From NCBI GenBank assembly GCA_000507305.1, contig DF239217.1:1-64000 (forward strand): 64,000 nucleotides of DNA. Direction: 5' to 3'. This document shows, piece after piece, positions 46,079 through 58,100 of this stretch. Origin of the DNA: Breviolum minutum Mf 1.05b.01 (lineage: Eukaryota; Sar; Dinophyceae; Suessiales; Symbiodiniaceae). The notes beneath the pieces are model-generated. The model saw nothing but the letters and a program-made list of their open reading frames with translations, was not told the origin of the DNA and did not search any database. Position numbers and translations under genes: made by a program. Every line of letters begins with the position of its first letter. Position 1 is the stretch's first letter.

Positions 46079-49000
46079 GTGGGGGAAACCAACGAAACCA
46101 GAGGGTTTTGGGGGGCAACGGCCCAGTTTTTTTGGGAAGCAAAGATCCCATGGTTTGATGTGAGAATGAATGGAAAAAAACAACAGAACTTTTGTGGAAA
46201 GGAAGTGTGGCAGGTTGACGTATGATATATTTTCAATCTACATTTGCGACATAGGGACATACTAATTAATGAGGAAATCAAGATACATATATATATATAT
46301 ATATGTATCAAGATATAGCTTACCTTGTAGTGCCTTTTGTCTAAGAGTTAGCTTTAAGAGTCTGCCAGTTACCACTCTGTAAGTGCCTTCTTCCAGATCA
46401 AAGCATACCTATCGCTTGGCCTTTTTTTTTGATCTCCCTATGATTGGACGATATCTTTTTTTTGTGATTCCGCAGACACATCTTTGGCCAAGATTTTTTG
46501 TTTGATTTGACACATCGGTTGAAACCACTTCAGGTTCGACAATATGTTGGCAGATCCGGAAAGTGTCACGTCACCGACTTCGAGGTGACCGTTTTAAGCA
46601 TCGTTTTTTTTTGGGATGGAGGAAACATCCAGGTGAAAAATGGCAAAAAACCATGTTTTTTTTTTTTTTCGGCTTGGTTAAACGCTTGAAAAGGGAGACA
46701 CCAACAAAAATTTGGGTGAAGAAACGCGACTGAGATTCTGAGATCCGACAAAAAATATGGGGATGATCATTTTTCACCACTCGTTTGAGCCATAGAGGGT
46801 TCCGGGTTTTTCTTCAAGCGTTGGTTGATTGACATCATGGAATTTTTCAAACGGCGGGGGGGAGACCGAAACGACCCGAAAAAATCCCGTTGGTTTTGGA
46901 ATTTTTGAAGCGGAAAACCGAAAGATGGTGATTTTTTTTGGGGGTGTTTCAATCTTTAGTTTTTTTTTTGGGGGGGGATTACAATAAACTACCCTGCGGT
47001 ATTGGGATATTGTGAAAGCACTAATATGAACTCTGGTAGAATGGAATGGGACAGAGATTATTTATTGTAGCCTCATTTGACTATGGCTCATTCTCGAGGG
47101 TGCCTAATATTGGGTGCCTGCGAATCTCACGAGTTTTTTTTTTCTTCGGTGGCTATTTGCCGCTGAGAAAAATTCATGGGTCAGATACATTTCTAGGGAG
47201 ATTTGTTTTCAAAGGGCCACGTGTCGACACGTGGAAATTTGATTTTTCATCTTTGGAGCGGATCAAGGTGGCTTTGATTTTGGATGAGTTTCCTTGTCAG
47301 GACTTGTGTACCATCCATCATGCCATCAGCAACCTCTATGAGAGGGTAAGGAGGTCGGGGGACACTACCTTGGAGGACTTTTGGAATAACCTGGTGCTTG
47401 GGAGAGAGAGATGGATCTGGAGATATGAAACCTTGCTTTATCATCATATTATGATGAGAATGTGCATGATAACAATGATTATAAGGGGGATATTGGATAT
47501 GACTGATATAACATAACATATTATCATCTATAATGACAACAATGATAACAATATTTTGAAAAATACTGCAAATAATGCGAACAATCATTCCACTAATGCT
47601 TAGGAATAAGAACAATGATACCAGCAATAATGAGAATAATAACAATGACAACAATAAGATTAATAAAAAACAATAAGAAAGATATCAACAATACAAACAA
47701 TGATATGAATAATGATGATATATAATGAGTTTTTGCTGCCCAGGGGGCCCCTGCACTTTCTTTCACAACCGCGAAGCAATTTTTGTCAACAGATCGCGAG
47801 CTGTTTTCAACTTTGGGACCTGGGAGGGTGCGAAAATCCCCAATTTCTTTTGGTGAATTTGTTGGATTGGTTTGATTCACTGCAGGCGACCTGGGAGCAA
47901 AAATTGCTTCCATCCTTGAGGAAAATGATGTGTTCATTGTCATATCCACCAGTTGCTTATTGCGAAACTTTCAACTCTTGACATCACACCCGTTACGACC
48001 GTGAAAACGCCGAAACGCCCACCCACCGCGGGACGAACCTCGCTTCGAAACAACGGGCAGATTCTCCAACATGGAAGCCATGCCGCGAGTGTATCGCAAT
48101 GCGGTGAAGGTGCAACAAAAATCAATTTTTGCTGGTGATTTGTGTTTGCCCATTTTTTGTTTTGAGTCGCAAAAGGACAAAAAAAGCAGATACCCGACCC
48201 AGGAAACGAGGAAACGAGGGAAGTTTTGGGGAAAAGCATCGACGACTCAAAAGTGCCAAGGTGTATGGTAGGGGAGATGTGATTGTTCCCAGGGTCGGGT
48301 CCGTATGGAATTTTTGATGGTGGGCTTTGATAGTTTGGGGGCTCGAAGTCCGCCACATTTCATTCACAAAGACCGTTCGGAGGCTGCAAAATTGTGAACG
48401 CAAGATCCAGGGATGTAGTTCATGTAGTTGCTTCATTTCTGATGGACAAAATGTGATTGATCTGCTTGTAGATGGATGATGAAACATGGGAAGCATCCCT
48501 ATGAAAGCTCACCAAAATGACTCTTGCGGCCTTAAGAATTGCTCAATGATTTTTGGATGGGCCGTTTGTATGATCATCATTTTGTCAGTCAGGTGGCTCC
48601 CCAAAGGAATCGGAGGAACACTTGGGGCAGTGCCCCAAATTTTGGTTATTTGCTTGTTTTTTTTAGGGGGATGAGACCATCCCCAGTTATGTTGGGATTT
48701 TTAATTCAGGCACAGAAGCATATCTTAAATTATTGATTATGATTTTAATGTATATGTTTATCTAATAATACTAGTAGGAAAAATAGTGTCGATGGTTCAG
48801 AAATCCGGTTAACCACCTGGGATGGTGCTAAAAACCTTGATAAATAGAGGGATATCGGATACCAACCTGAACTGGTTTTCCCTGATTTCTGAACCATCAA
48901 CAGTACCTTCCCAATCTCCAAGTTGTATATTTCCCATATCAACCGGTGAACGCTGGGCTTCTGAACCATCAACCGTACTATATAGATGTCACATGTGGGT

Positions 49001-50240
49001 CCCCTTGGAAACCGCTGGAGCCGACTCAAGGCTCCACCCGCACCTGCTGCTGACAGGTGGGGGTTGGATTCGTTGGGGGGAGCCGGGGTGGGAAGCACAT
49101 GATGGATCCTGTGTTTGGCTGTAGATTTTCAGCTTATGTCTAAGCGCTGGAATTTATCTGATTCGGCTGATGGTTGATTGACTTCGATGGCTGATTTTTT
49201 TGCGGATTGAGGAGTCTTCACTGTTGTTTTGTGAAGCTCTGCTTGTTGCTTGTTGATTGTTGATTGCTGGTGGTGGTGGCGGTGGCAACACCATGACAGG
49301 CCTGCTGCCAACGATCCCGTCCAGGTAGAGCCGCGGGGAGGAAAGGATCCATTAGTTGGTAGGGTTTTCCATGGCTTTCTCCTTTTAAAGGTGTAGGAGG
49401 CGTATTCCGGAAAGTGTAATTACTTAAGTATAATGATATTTTCGGGAATATAACTGCATATTTGGAGGTGATGTTCTATATGTAGTTGTATTTGTGATCC
49501 TAAGCCCCCCCCGGTTTTTCATGGAACTTTACAAAGGATTAATGCCTTGGAGATTACGGACCTTTCCGCGAATCTCCGTTAAAAAAAACCCGAATTGAAA
49601 GGATTTCGAAACCCCTCAAAATGGGGATGTCACAAAAGATGGGATCAATCTATTAGCAGAAATGATCTTTGCACCGAATGGGAAAGGTAATCAGTGGAGT
49701 GAATCACCAGAGGCTAAAAATCCAACCTTCTTGATTTGAGAAATTTACCCCAAAAGTTGGCAAAGTAAGATAGCAACTGGTTCAACATCCACCCTATGAC
49801 CATATGTGTTAAGGTATGTCCTATTGAAAACAACGCAATTTTTCCAGCTTGCCATCTTTGCCAACGTGTTACCCCGGGTTGTCGTCCGAGACTGAAGCCG
49901 AAGTGCGTGGAAGCGACGGCTTGGAGGCGGGCGAACATGCATAAAAAGAGTTTTTTTTTTGTTGTTGTGGTTCAGATGAATGGATTGACTTGACTGATTT
50001 CAAAACTTGGGGTGTTGACTGAGAGGTTGGAATTGATGGACAGAGGAAATGGTAGCTATAAAGACTAGTAGCTAGTTGAAAGGTATTTCATGCAACTTGG
50101 AGATTGGGAAGGTACTGTTGATGCTTCAGAAAACCCGGTAAACTCACCAGTTGAGGCACAGGTAGTTTATCCCATTATTTACATGGTTTTATACATTCCA
50201 AACGGTGGTTTTCTCCGCTGGATTTCTGAACCATCAACAG
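46079..50240 (+). CDS. Further candidate exons, order unresolved
   Basis: Coding-looking pieces between splice-like borders include 46534-46590 (two frames open), ~47741-47825 (GAPALSFTTAKQFLSTDREL then FSTLGPG), ~48060-48110 (FSNMEAMPRVYRNAVK, GT donor), ~49010-49057 (TAGADSRLHPHLLLT, GT donor), ~49270-49322 (Gly-rich then NTMTGLLPTIPS, GT donor) and ~49878-49945 (LSSETEAEVRGSDGLEAGEH). They could belong to the gene upstream or to the one ending at 52244. I cannot assign phases across all of them and recognise no family. Confidence 0.3.
48784..48905. mobile_element. Short inverted-repeat element, family A
   Basis: Left 'tagtgtcgatggttcagaaa' and right 'tttctgaaccatcaacagta', with the shared core word 'ccacctgggatggtgctaaa'. 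A solitary right end of the same family lies at about 48960-48980. Confidence 0.8.
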
Positions 50241-50242
50241 TA
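50113..50242. mobile_element. Short inverted-repeat element, family A, abutting an exon
   Basis: Left TACTGTTGATGCTTCAGAAA and right TTTCTGAACCATCAACAGTA. The last bases CAACAG serve as the apparent 3' splice site of exon 50241-50354, and the left edge lies in the context 'aaGTACTG' after a G, which resembles a GT donor. The element may therefore be most or all of that intron. Confidence 0.8.
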
Positions 50243-52244
50243 ACGGGCATCTGAAGGAGGAGGACGGTGCCCACGGCGGCAGTGCCGGCAGTAACAGCCT
50301 GTCTGCGCCGCCCGTGGCAGCGTTGGAAGCAGCGACACCGTGGGGAATGTCCAGGTGTTGGTCAGGGCTGGGGTAACGGACTTGGGTTGCTGTAGTCAAG
50401 TATAACTTATCCTACTTCGCGGGGTGGGGTGGCTTACAAAAACTCACGTTTTGGGAAAAATTCTCATGATTTTTTTAATGTATCTACTTGCAAAGTAGTT
50501 AGGACCTTTGAAGTACCTTTGTTTCGCATTGCAGGGTTCATGATTTTTTTTGATGTAAGCTGAATTAAAGCTTCACTTGGGATTTTTTTTCAGGTGGAAC
50601 TTAAGCCCCTTGTCAACTGACCAGTTTTTGCCAAGAGACCTGTTGGTTGTGGCGTCCAAAAAAAAACACCGTGATTTTGAGAGTTTCACCTTTCCAAAGG
50701 TCGCCAGTGTAGGTGATCCGGGGATCCCTCCCCCAAAAAAGAAGTCGACCTAAGGTCATCATCTCCGCCTTTGTTCGATTTAGTGAGGAAGGTGCCGGAG
50801 ATCACCGTGGAGGTGCCGGGATGGTTGGTGGAGGTTGAAAGCTGGATTTCTTGAAAGCAGGTTGGGAGAAAGCTGGAATTTGAAGTTGGAAACGTACCCT
50901 TTTTGGTGGGATGTTTCATTTTTGAGGGATGGAATTTCATTTTCAGGTTTCAACATATTTTGGAAAAGAAGGCACACACAAAAAGAAGCTTTGTGTGTCT
51001 TTGTGGTCCTTTTGAGCATTTTACTGTAGTTTTTGAAGTGTTCAAGCCCCCCCAAGTTAAGAGGACGCCGTTAAGATTGGGATTTGGCGCCCCCAATGGT
51101 CGCCTGGTATTCCTTTTGATGATTGGAGCTACCAAGGTGGCAAATCGTTTGTTTTGGGTATTCAAAATCTCCACAACAAAATCCACACAGTTGAGGCATT
51201 GGCCACCGTTCTTTGTCACGGCATGGATTTCGAATTCTTGCTTGACTTGTGATGGAAGAGTTACTTTTGAAAACAGTTTTACGTTTTGAATATCCATGGA
51301 ACTGGTATATTTACCTATATATGTATATATATATATATATATTTTTTTTTTTCTTATGTAAATGTATGTAAACAGACCAGTCCTACTGTTGATGGTTCAG
51401 AAATCCGGCGTTCACCAGTTGAGGTTGGTAGTTTATTCCACTGTTTGCAAGGGTTTCAAAAACATCCAAACGGTGGTTTTCTCGCCGGATTTCTGAACCA
51501 TCAACAGTATTCAATAGCTGTTTCTCGTTCCCTTAATAGGTGGCATATAGGTGATACATATAATCACCCAGTTGGCAGTATATACCACTTATATACCACT
51601 TATCTACCACTTATATATTGCCAATTGGATGATTTTAACTGCTACCTACCACCAAAACTAAGGGAACCAGGAAACTCTTCCTTGACAGTTCCTAGTGTCT
51701 TTCCCATTTTCAACCTTAACGAGAATTTTTCACAATGCCAACCCTCCGATCCAAAGATTGCTCCAGGACTTGTGTCGCGGAGGTGCACTTGATCTCTGGG
51801 GAGAGATTGTTGGAACCTCCGGACCTTGATTCAAGCTTCAGGATTTGCCGCGCCGGGAAAATTTCACCACCGTTTGGGATAGTGCTATATAAAACCCGGA
51901 GGCGTAAATAATGGTAGGATGTTCAAACGACCAACTGTGCCTCAACTGGTAGATGTTAAGCCGGATTTCTGAAGCATCAACAGTAGCTGGAAATATGGAA
52001 GGAGGGTGATTTTTAAATAGGATGATTTGCAAGGGATCTGAAATTTTTGTGCGAACATGCTCACATTGCACTGTGGTGTGGAGTCAGAAAGGTTAGTAGA
52101 TGTACAGCTGATGGAATTCGCAAAGTCTACAACAGGTGTGAGTTTCAAACAAGTGCAGTTACCAAAGGAAACATCACCAATTTAAGGAGAAAATTGGAGA
52201 GATTCCTGTCACATAGGGCAAATCATGAGCAGATCGCCGCTTGA
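50241..52244 (+). CDS. Unrecognised gene, 3' exons with stop at 52244
   Basis: 50241-50354 reads NGHLKEEDGAHGGSAGSNSL then SAPPVAALEAATPWGMS (GT donor). Its two-base remainder joins 50755-50833, SSSPPLFDLVRKVPEITVEV then PGWLVE (GT donor). A later piece at ~51733-51812 reads ANPPIQRLLQDLCRGGALDL then WGEIVGTS. The likely last exon is 52159-52244, TKGNITNLRRKLERFLSHRA then NHEQIAA and TGA. Codon use is GC-rich compared with the surrounding introns. No family is recognised. A minus-strand frame across 50950-51297 also looks partly protein-like, and I could not decide between the strands there. Confidence 0.45.
51384..51509. mobile_element. Short inverted-repeat element, family A (best copy)
   Basis: TACTGTTGATGGTTCAGAAA and its exact reverse complement bound 126 bp. 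The arms continue with 'tccgg' / 'ccgga', giving 25-bp perfect ends, and TA is duplicated. The core carries 'caccagttgaggttggtagt', shared with 50113. This suggests a Tc1/mariner-like non-autonomous element. Confidence 0.9.
51880..51985. mobile_element. Family A element, left end decayed
   Basis: The right end 'ccggatttctgaagcatcaa' and CAGTA is clear. The left shows only 'aaaacccgg' and the inner word 'cctcaactggtag'. Confidence 0.6.
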
Positions 52245-52598
52245 AGTGGAACAGTGATCGCTGTGGTGTAGCTAGTTCTTGCCCAAGGCAGAACAAGTTT
52301 TTGACAACACATACAAATCACAAAGGTGCATGGCAGCTTGTCATTGTATTTCACCTAGGTGCAATATCATTTAAACATTTAAAGACAAACCTTTCTTTGT
52401 GAACAAACATAATTTGAAAATAGATGATACTATAGGGAGCAAGATTCCTTTGAAATGCATTGTTTTTTTTAGAGCATTTAGAACCACATCTGAAACTATG
52501 TGAAAACATCTAGAGAGAACCAGATTTCGGAAGCAGTATTTCTTCAATTTCTTCCAAACGGCAGCTTGAAACATTCATGTCATTTTCATGAAATTGCC

Positions 52599-54330
52599 AT
52601 GCGGTGGATTCGGCTATTAGCTCTGGTGACCGCTGTGACACTGGCACAGCCTTCAGGGGAGGGCGGAGGTGAAGGGGAGGGGAATGGAGGAGGTGAGGGA
52701 CAAGGAGGTCAACAAGCAGGTCAACAAAAGCCTTGGGAAGTGTCTTGGTGATGAGGGTTTGACTGGGGGAGTTTGCTCACTTTTTTGTTGGAAGGGTATG
52801 TCTCGAGATCAACAAACATATGCGTTTATATATCACATACATAATGTACGTATTCAAAGTTGTAAACATGCAAAATAAAATCTTCATTTGAGTCGGATGG
52901 TTAGTATACAACGTACGAAATGCAAAGAAAAGTTTTGCGGATTGAACTTTTTGGTCGACATTTTGTTTTCCCAGACGGATTCATTCCAACATTCCGAAAA
53001 AGTTGTGGTTCTCAAATGTTAGAATGAATTGAACAACTTGGGAAGGTTCACCCATTTTTTTTTGTGCAACCTGCAAAAAAATCACGTGAAAAAGAGAAGA
53101 AGGCTACTGCGTCACATCACGAAAAAGAAAACACCCTGCACTTTGTTGTGGCGTGCTGCAATTTGTTCGGATATGATTCTTTTTTTGGGAGGGATGAAGC
53201 AATGCAATGCCAATTTACGGTAAATTTTGTGGGGGATTTTCCGATTTTGTTTGGGTTGGTAAATGCAATGACCCTTGTAAGTCTTCACCCCGGAAATTTG
53301 CATTTTTTTTTCCACTGCAGAAGGTTTGGAAGATGAATTTTCAGCCAAAAAAACCTTCCGTATGCAGAAGGGATGAAGGATAATTAATTCTCCCGTTGTT
53401 TGCAGGTAAAATTTTCCCATTATTTACACTCAGATAAACTAACAAAGCTGGCTGGAATGGCTGGACCCGGATTGAGTCGGTGTATTTCCTATTGAAGATG
53501 GGGCTATTCCGGGGAGCTATGTCCGTTTACCAGGCGGGGTAACTTGGAAATAACCCCCGAAGTTTAACATAGGCCCTGCAAAATGATGGTTGGTTCCGAC
53601 GATCTTCTTGAGGTCCCGGTAAAAGGTTTAGGCGCGAGGCTATTACTGCAAATTTCCAGGGGGTATACCATGATTTATATGCCATGAGCCCCCCAAACCA
53701 ATGAAAAAACACACGTTTTGGGCCACCTCAAAAACCCAGGTGATTTGCCATACAAACACCCTGAAAAAAAATCCATGTAGGGTTTTTTGGGGGTGGTTTT
53801 TCTCGCCGGGTCTCGGAAGCCATCGAAACGGGTACCCGGTACCCGGTACCCCAAACTGAAGGCTTCAGAGGAGTCGGTGGAAATGCGTTGGCCACCCACC
53901 CGAGATGCTGGTGGGAATCGTGTCGCTTGGTAGCAAACGACAGCTGCCAATGGCTTGGCAGCTTTTAGCCCCAGCCCCTAAAAGCTTGAGATGTTTTTTT
54001 TTTTGGGGGGGGGAACCTTTCAACTTTTTTTTTTGTTTAAAGGTAAACATATGCACAAAAAATCAATTATGATGTCAGTTTTTTTCTTTCTCCGTGCCCT
54101 TTTGGGTCACATTGGTTCACAAGGCACGGTTTCCGACAGAAGAGTTCAGTTCAATGGAGCAGCAGCATGAATTTTCGAGTCAAATGATGAAGCATTTGCT
54201 GTTAAGATACCTAGGATTCGTTGTGGTTGCTGTTGGTGCTATTGTCTTCAAAATAGGTTTTTTCAGTGAAAGCACAAGTCATTTTCTCCAAGAGTTTTTG
54301 AATGCTTGGGGTAATCAAAAACAGTTGGAT
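52599..54330 (+). CDS. Gene starting with signal peptide and Gly/Gln-rich region
   Basis: The start ATG at 52599 gives MRWIRLLALVTAVTLAQ, a clean signal peptide, then a Gly/Glu/Gln-rich stretch (PSGEGGGEGEGNGGGEGQGG) ending KPWE at a GT donor (exon 52599-52739). Exon 53097-53219 is flanked by AG and GT in phase and reads KKATASHHEKENTLHFVVAC then CNLFGYDSFFGRDEAMQCQF. A further exon at about 54137-54311 has MEQQHEFSSQMMKHLLLRYL followed by a membrane segment GFVVVAVGAIVFKIGFF and a GT donor. Secreted or membrane protein of unknown function. It begins 355 bases after the preceding stop, typical of closely spaced same-strand genes. Confidence 0.5.
53552..53668. mobile_element. Family B element, diverged
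   Basis: The left edge 'taacccccgaagtttaacat' and inner 'gcaaaatgatggttgg' fit the family. The right edge 'ttccagggggtata' is weak. Confidence 0.45.
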
Positions 54331-54443
54331 TTCAAGATGAAACCATCGGAAAAAAAAATGAACAACCATTAAACACATCCAAATCCCATCCATCAGGGTC
54401 CCCATCTTCACACCAGATGCTGTAGGACTCCAAGGTTGCTGCG

Positions 54444-54569
54444 ACATGCGGTTGATGGAAGACATCCTACACCACCTGGAATGGTGCTAAAACCCTGGAA
54501 ATAATGGTTGGATAAACTAATTATATACCTAGCAAGTGGTTTAGCCGGATTTCTGAACCATCAACAGTA
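54444..54569. mobile_element. Short inverted-repeat element, family A
   Basis: The right end 'ccggatttctgaaccatcaa' and CAGTA is intact. The left end is altered ('gcggttgatggaagac') but keeps 'ccacctggaatggtgctaaa'. Confidence 0.7.
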
Positions 54570-55107
54570 GCAAAAGGTTTTTTTTGTCGCAGGAATTCCT
54601 AGCAGAGGAGCCAACTACCCAGATTTCGGGTGTCCCGAACATAGAAAGTTGACTCAAAACCCTCCAAACCATGAAAGTCTCCCAACCCGCTGTGGATCGT
54701 CACCCTTTTTATGGCTGGCAGCTGAATGTCACAGCAGTTTTTCTGCGCGAGTGAAAAAAAACACGTCATGTGGAATAAGTTTACCACTAATCCGCATGAG
54801 GAATCATGAGTCATGACATGATGAGTTTGACCAGGACTGGCCGGTGTGGTGACTGAACAGAAATATTTTATCATGATGACCGTGAATTTTGTACTTGTTT
54901 TCCAAGGAGTAGTATCCTTTTGAAATTAGTGACTCAGAGAATAAACGATTGGAATACTACACATGCTACGGACAATTATTTGGTCATAGCCCCCCATTTT
55001 TTGAAGTTTTTTCTTTTTTTGGGGGGAGGAAAACAAAAGTTGCACAAAAAGAAGTTGACCTTTCCATTGGTCTTGGGGAGAACTATTTGCCGGTGGGCCT
55101 TGGCGCA

Positions 55108-58100
55108 ATGTGGCGGCTTTTCCCAGCCTTCTGCTTGGTGATCTTCCTCCATGCGGAGGAATTTCCAGAGGCTGTGGAAGAGGACGACCATCGGGTCATC
55201 GGGTGGTGTTTTTGTGGCGAAAATGCTCCTATTTCAATGCAGTCCATAGATTTACATCCATGAAGTTAAATAGACTTAGGTACTGAAAAAGTGACGGCCT
55301 TGGAAGACGAAAGTACCCGTTTTTTTGGTTGGATTGGCAAAGTTTTTTCTCGGGGCCCTATGGACAACTTGCAAGGAGTAGGGGGTTAGGGTTGGTTGAG
55401 ATGGTGGCCTTGGATTTTTGGATAAGGCCATTCCTCAGTTTAAAGGCAACTCATTGGTGTGTACAAGTTGTATCAGGTTGGCTTAAGTTTCGCCATTCTC
55501 CGTAATCTTTGTGGGGGTTTCTTTTTCTTTGCAAGCCCGCAAGGTTGTAGAAAGGTATGGGCCTTTGGGTTTCTGCAACTTGATACAGTCTGGGAAGGAA
55601 AAGCGGAAAAGGCCCGAGGAATCTCGAAGCGCAGCCCGAACACTGAACTTTTGAATTTGACGTTCACCCGGCCCTAAAAATGCTAAGCAAATTGTCCCAT
55701 CGTTGGCTCTTCGGTGGAAAAAACCCACCGACATCAGAAGGTTCAACAAAAAAAACATCTGAAATCAACAATTGAAGAAACCTCTCCCCAGCATTCTTTT
55801 TTCGGGTTCCACTTTGTTTTTTTTGGTGCGGAAGTGAAATTCTTAATCTTAGATGGTTTCCCCCTTTCAAAAAAACCATCCTTTATGGGCCGCATGCAAA
55901 AAACAACCCCCCCATCTGTCTTTTTGCTGCAAAGCAAAACAAAGCATCGATTGGAACAACAACTTTTGTAGTGTCTTGAAAAAAAGTGGCCCCCACACCA
56001 CACTTCAAGAGGACGAAAAAACCCAACCCCAACCAACCCATGGGTGTTTTTTTAGACCACGGGTATCTAATCAGTCCTTGTTCGGATGCCCCATCCATCT
56101 GAATCTGTCCCAGGATGCCTTGTCGCTGGCGCGCTTGGAGAGTCTCTTCACCTTGTTGGACAGTCATCCGGCCGACGGCCTCGTCACCTGGAGCGAGTTG
56201 ACGACCTTTGCCGCGGCCGCACGGCATGGCCTGGCGGAGAAGGATGTTGTGACGGCCGTGGAGGCGGAAAGGGCCAAGCGGGTGGAAGTTTGGGATGGTG
56301 GTGAGTCGGGTTGGTGGTTTTTGACATATTTTTTTTTTGACAAAAAAAATGGATCCCAAGATTTTTTCTATCCACTATTATGACATATGTCGGTTTTTGG
56401 CGGCAGGATATATCCATACTTAAAGCTTCCTTAGAAATGGAGTGATCAATTGTGGACAATGTTCAATCTACCTACTACATGAAAAAAAACATGTGGGTGT
56501 TTCCAAAAATTGTGGTACCCCAAAATGGATGATTTATACTGGAAATCCCGATTGAAATGGATGATTTGGGGGTACCACCATTTTCGGAAACACCCATGTC
56601 ATCAGGGGTTTTACCATCAAACAAATGTCACTTCCTCCCGGTCGCCCATCTAGGAGATGGATGAAAATGGAGATGGTTTTGTGACGTTTGACGAACTGCA
56701 CGGTGCAGAAGTAGAAGCCATTGATGACGAGGATCGGAACGAGATGGAGTAGCTTTGGAAAGAATTTGGATCTCTCTGGGAGGATCTTTTGTGGTGTATT
56801 TTTTTGTGAGTGGGTCTTTGGCAATAATGAGAGTTTTGCAACCAAAATCACTATGAAGGTATGAAACAGTCTCTGCTGAAAACAGCCGAACTAAAGCACA
56901 ATTTTGAAGTTTTCACCTGAAGAAATGGGTGAGTGTACTTTCGATTTTCCAACACAATAAACATGGAGTATATCAAGCAACAGTTGATGAAGGAAACCCT
57001 TTCGTTTTACGCGTCCATTGGTGAACAAACAGAGGCTGCATAAGAGTCCTTTTCTTCATGGCTGTCCGACTAACCCGACTACCATTAGAATCCCAAAAAC
57101 CGGGCTCTATCACCCTCCTAGTCAATTGCAATCCTATATCAGCTTCTTCATCCATCATTGATGTAGGAATTCTACCCTCGTCTATGGGAATCACAAGAAC
57201 CTCAGCACCAATCAATAGGATCACTCCTTTGAGGTTCCATTCGTGGTGACATAGTAGCCGCTCTCCAAAAAGGTAGGTTCCGTAGTAGCAGTTCGCTGAA
57301 AACAAAGATGAACCGAGTTGATATGGAAAGCGCAGTGCGTTCTGAAGGCATCTACGGCCTCTAGCAATCCGAGTGTCAGGTATATGGTTTCACAGTATGA
57401 CGTCCGACGACAGCCAGTTTTTTTGGATGAGCAGATTTTATTGTGTAGCCAACCATTGAAAGATTCGTCCCTTCAAGGGATTGAAAGGAAAAGGTTCAAA
57501 AGTTCAACTCTTCTTCCCATCTTTAAACAAACAACCAACCGACTCAAATCATTCGAATCCTTCTCCCTTTCAGACGTCGAAACAGAACAAAAGATATCCA
57601 AAAGATCAGATTGGGAGTCGTTGTGAACGCGCACTTATATATTCTTGTCATGTATTTTCCTCCTCAAGTAAGGAACTTTTTTGTTCTCTAATGGCGCAAA
57701 GGTTGTAGGAATTTCAGGAAAAAAATGGATCCGATCCTCCCAAGGGTTGCCAAACCAAACCCCAAGAGCCTCAGGCAGCGCACGGCCGAAGATCGTCAGC
57801 TCTTCGTGGCGGGGGACGAAGATCAGGATGGACGGCTAACGCCCATGGAACTGCGACAGGTGTTGTACCCGGAGACGCACGAGGTGAGTGCGCCCAACAC
57901 CCAAAACAAAGGGAAGATTTCTTTGGAAAAAAAAGGGAGAGATGAGATGAGATTTGGTATAGATGTTGAAGTGGCATTTTTAGATTGTAGAATGTAGTCT
58001 TGTCGCAATATTGTTACTGTTGTAAATATATATACATATTAGATGATAATTGTGTATGATAGATTTATGTAGATGTTGTTTACTGTAAATAGAAGCTTGA

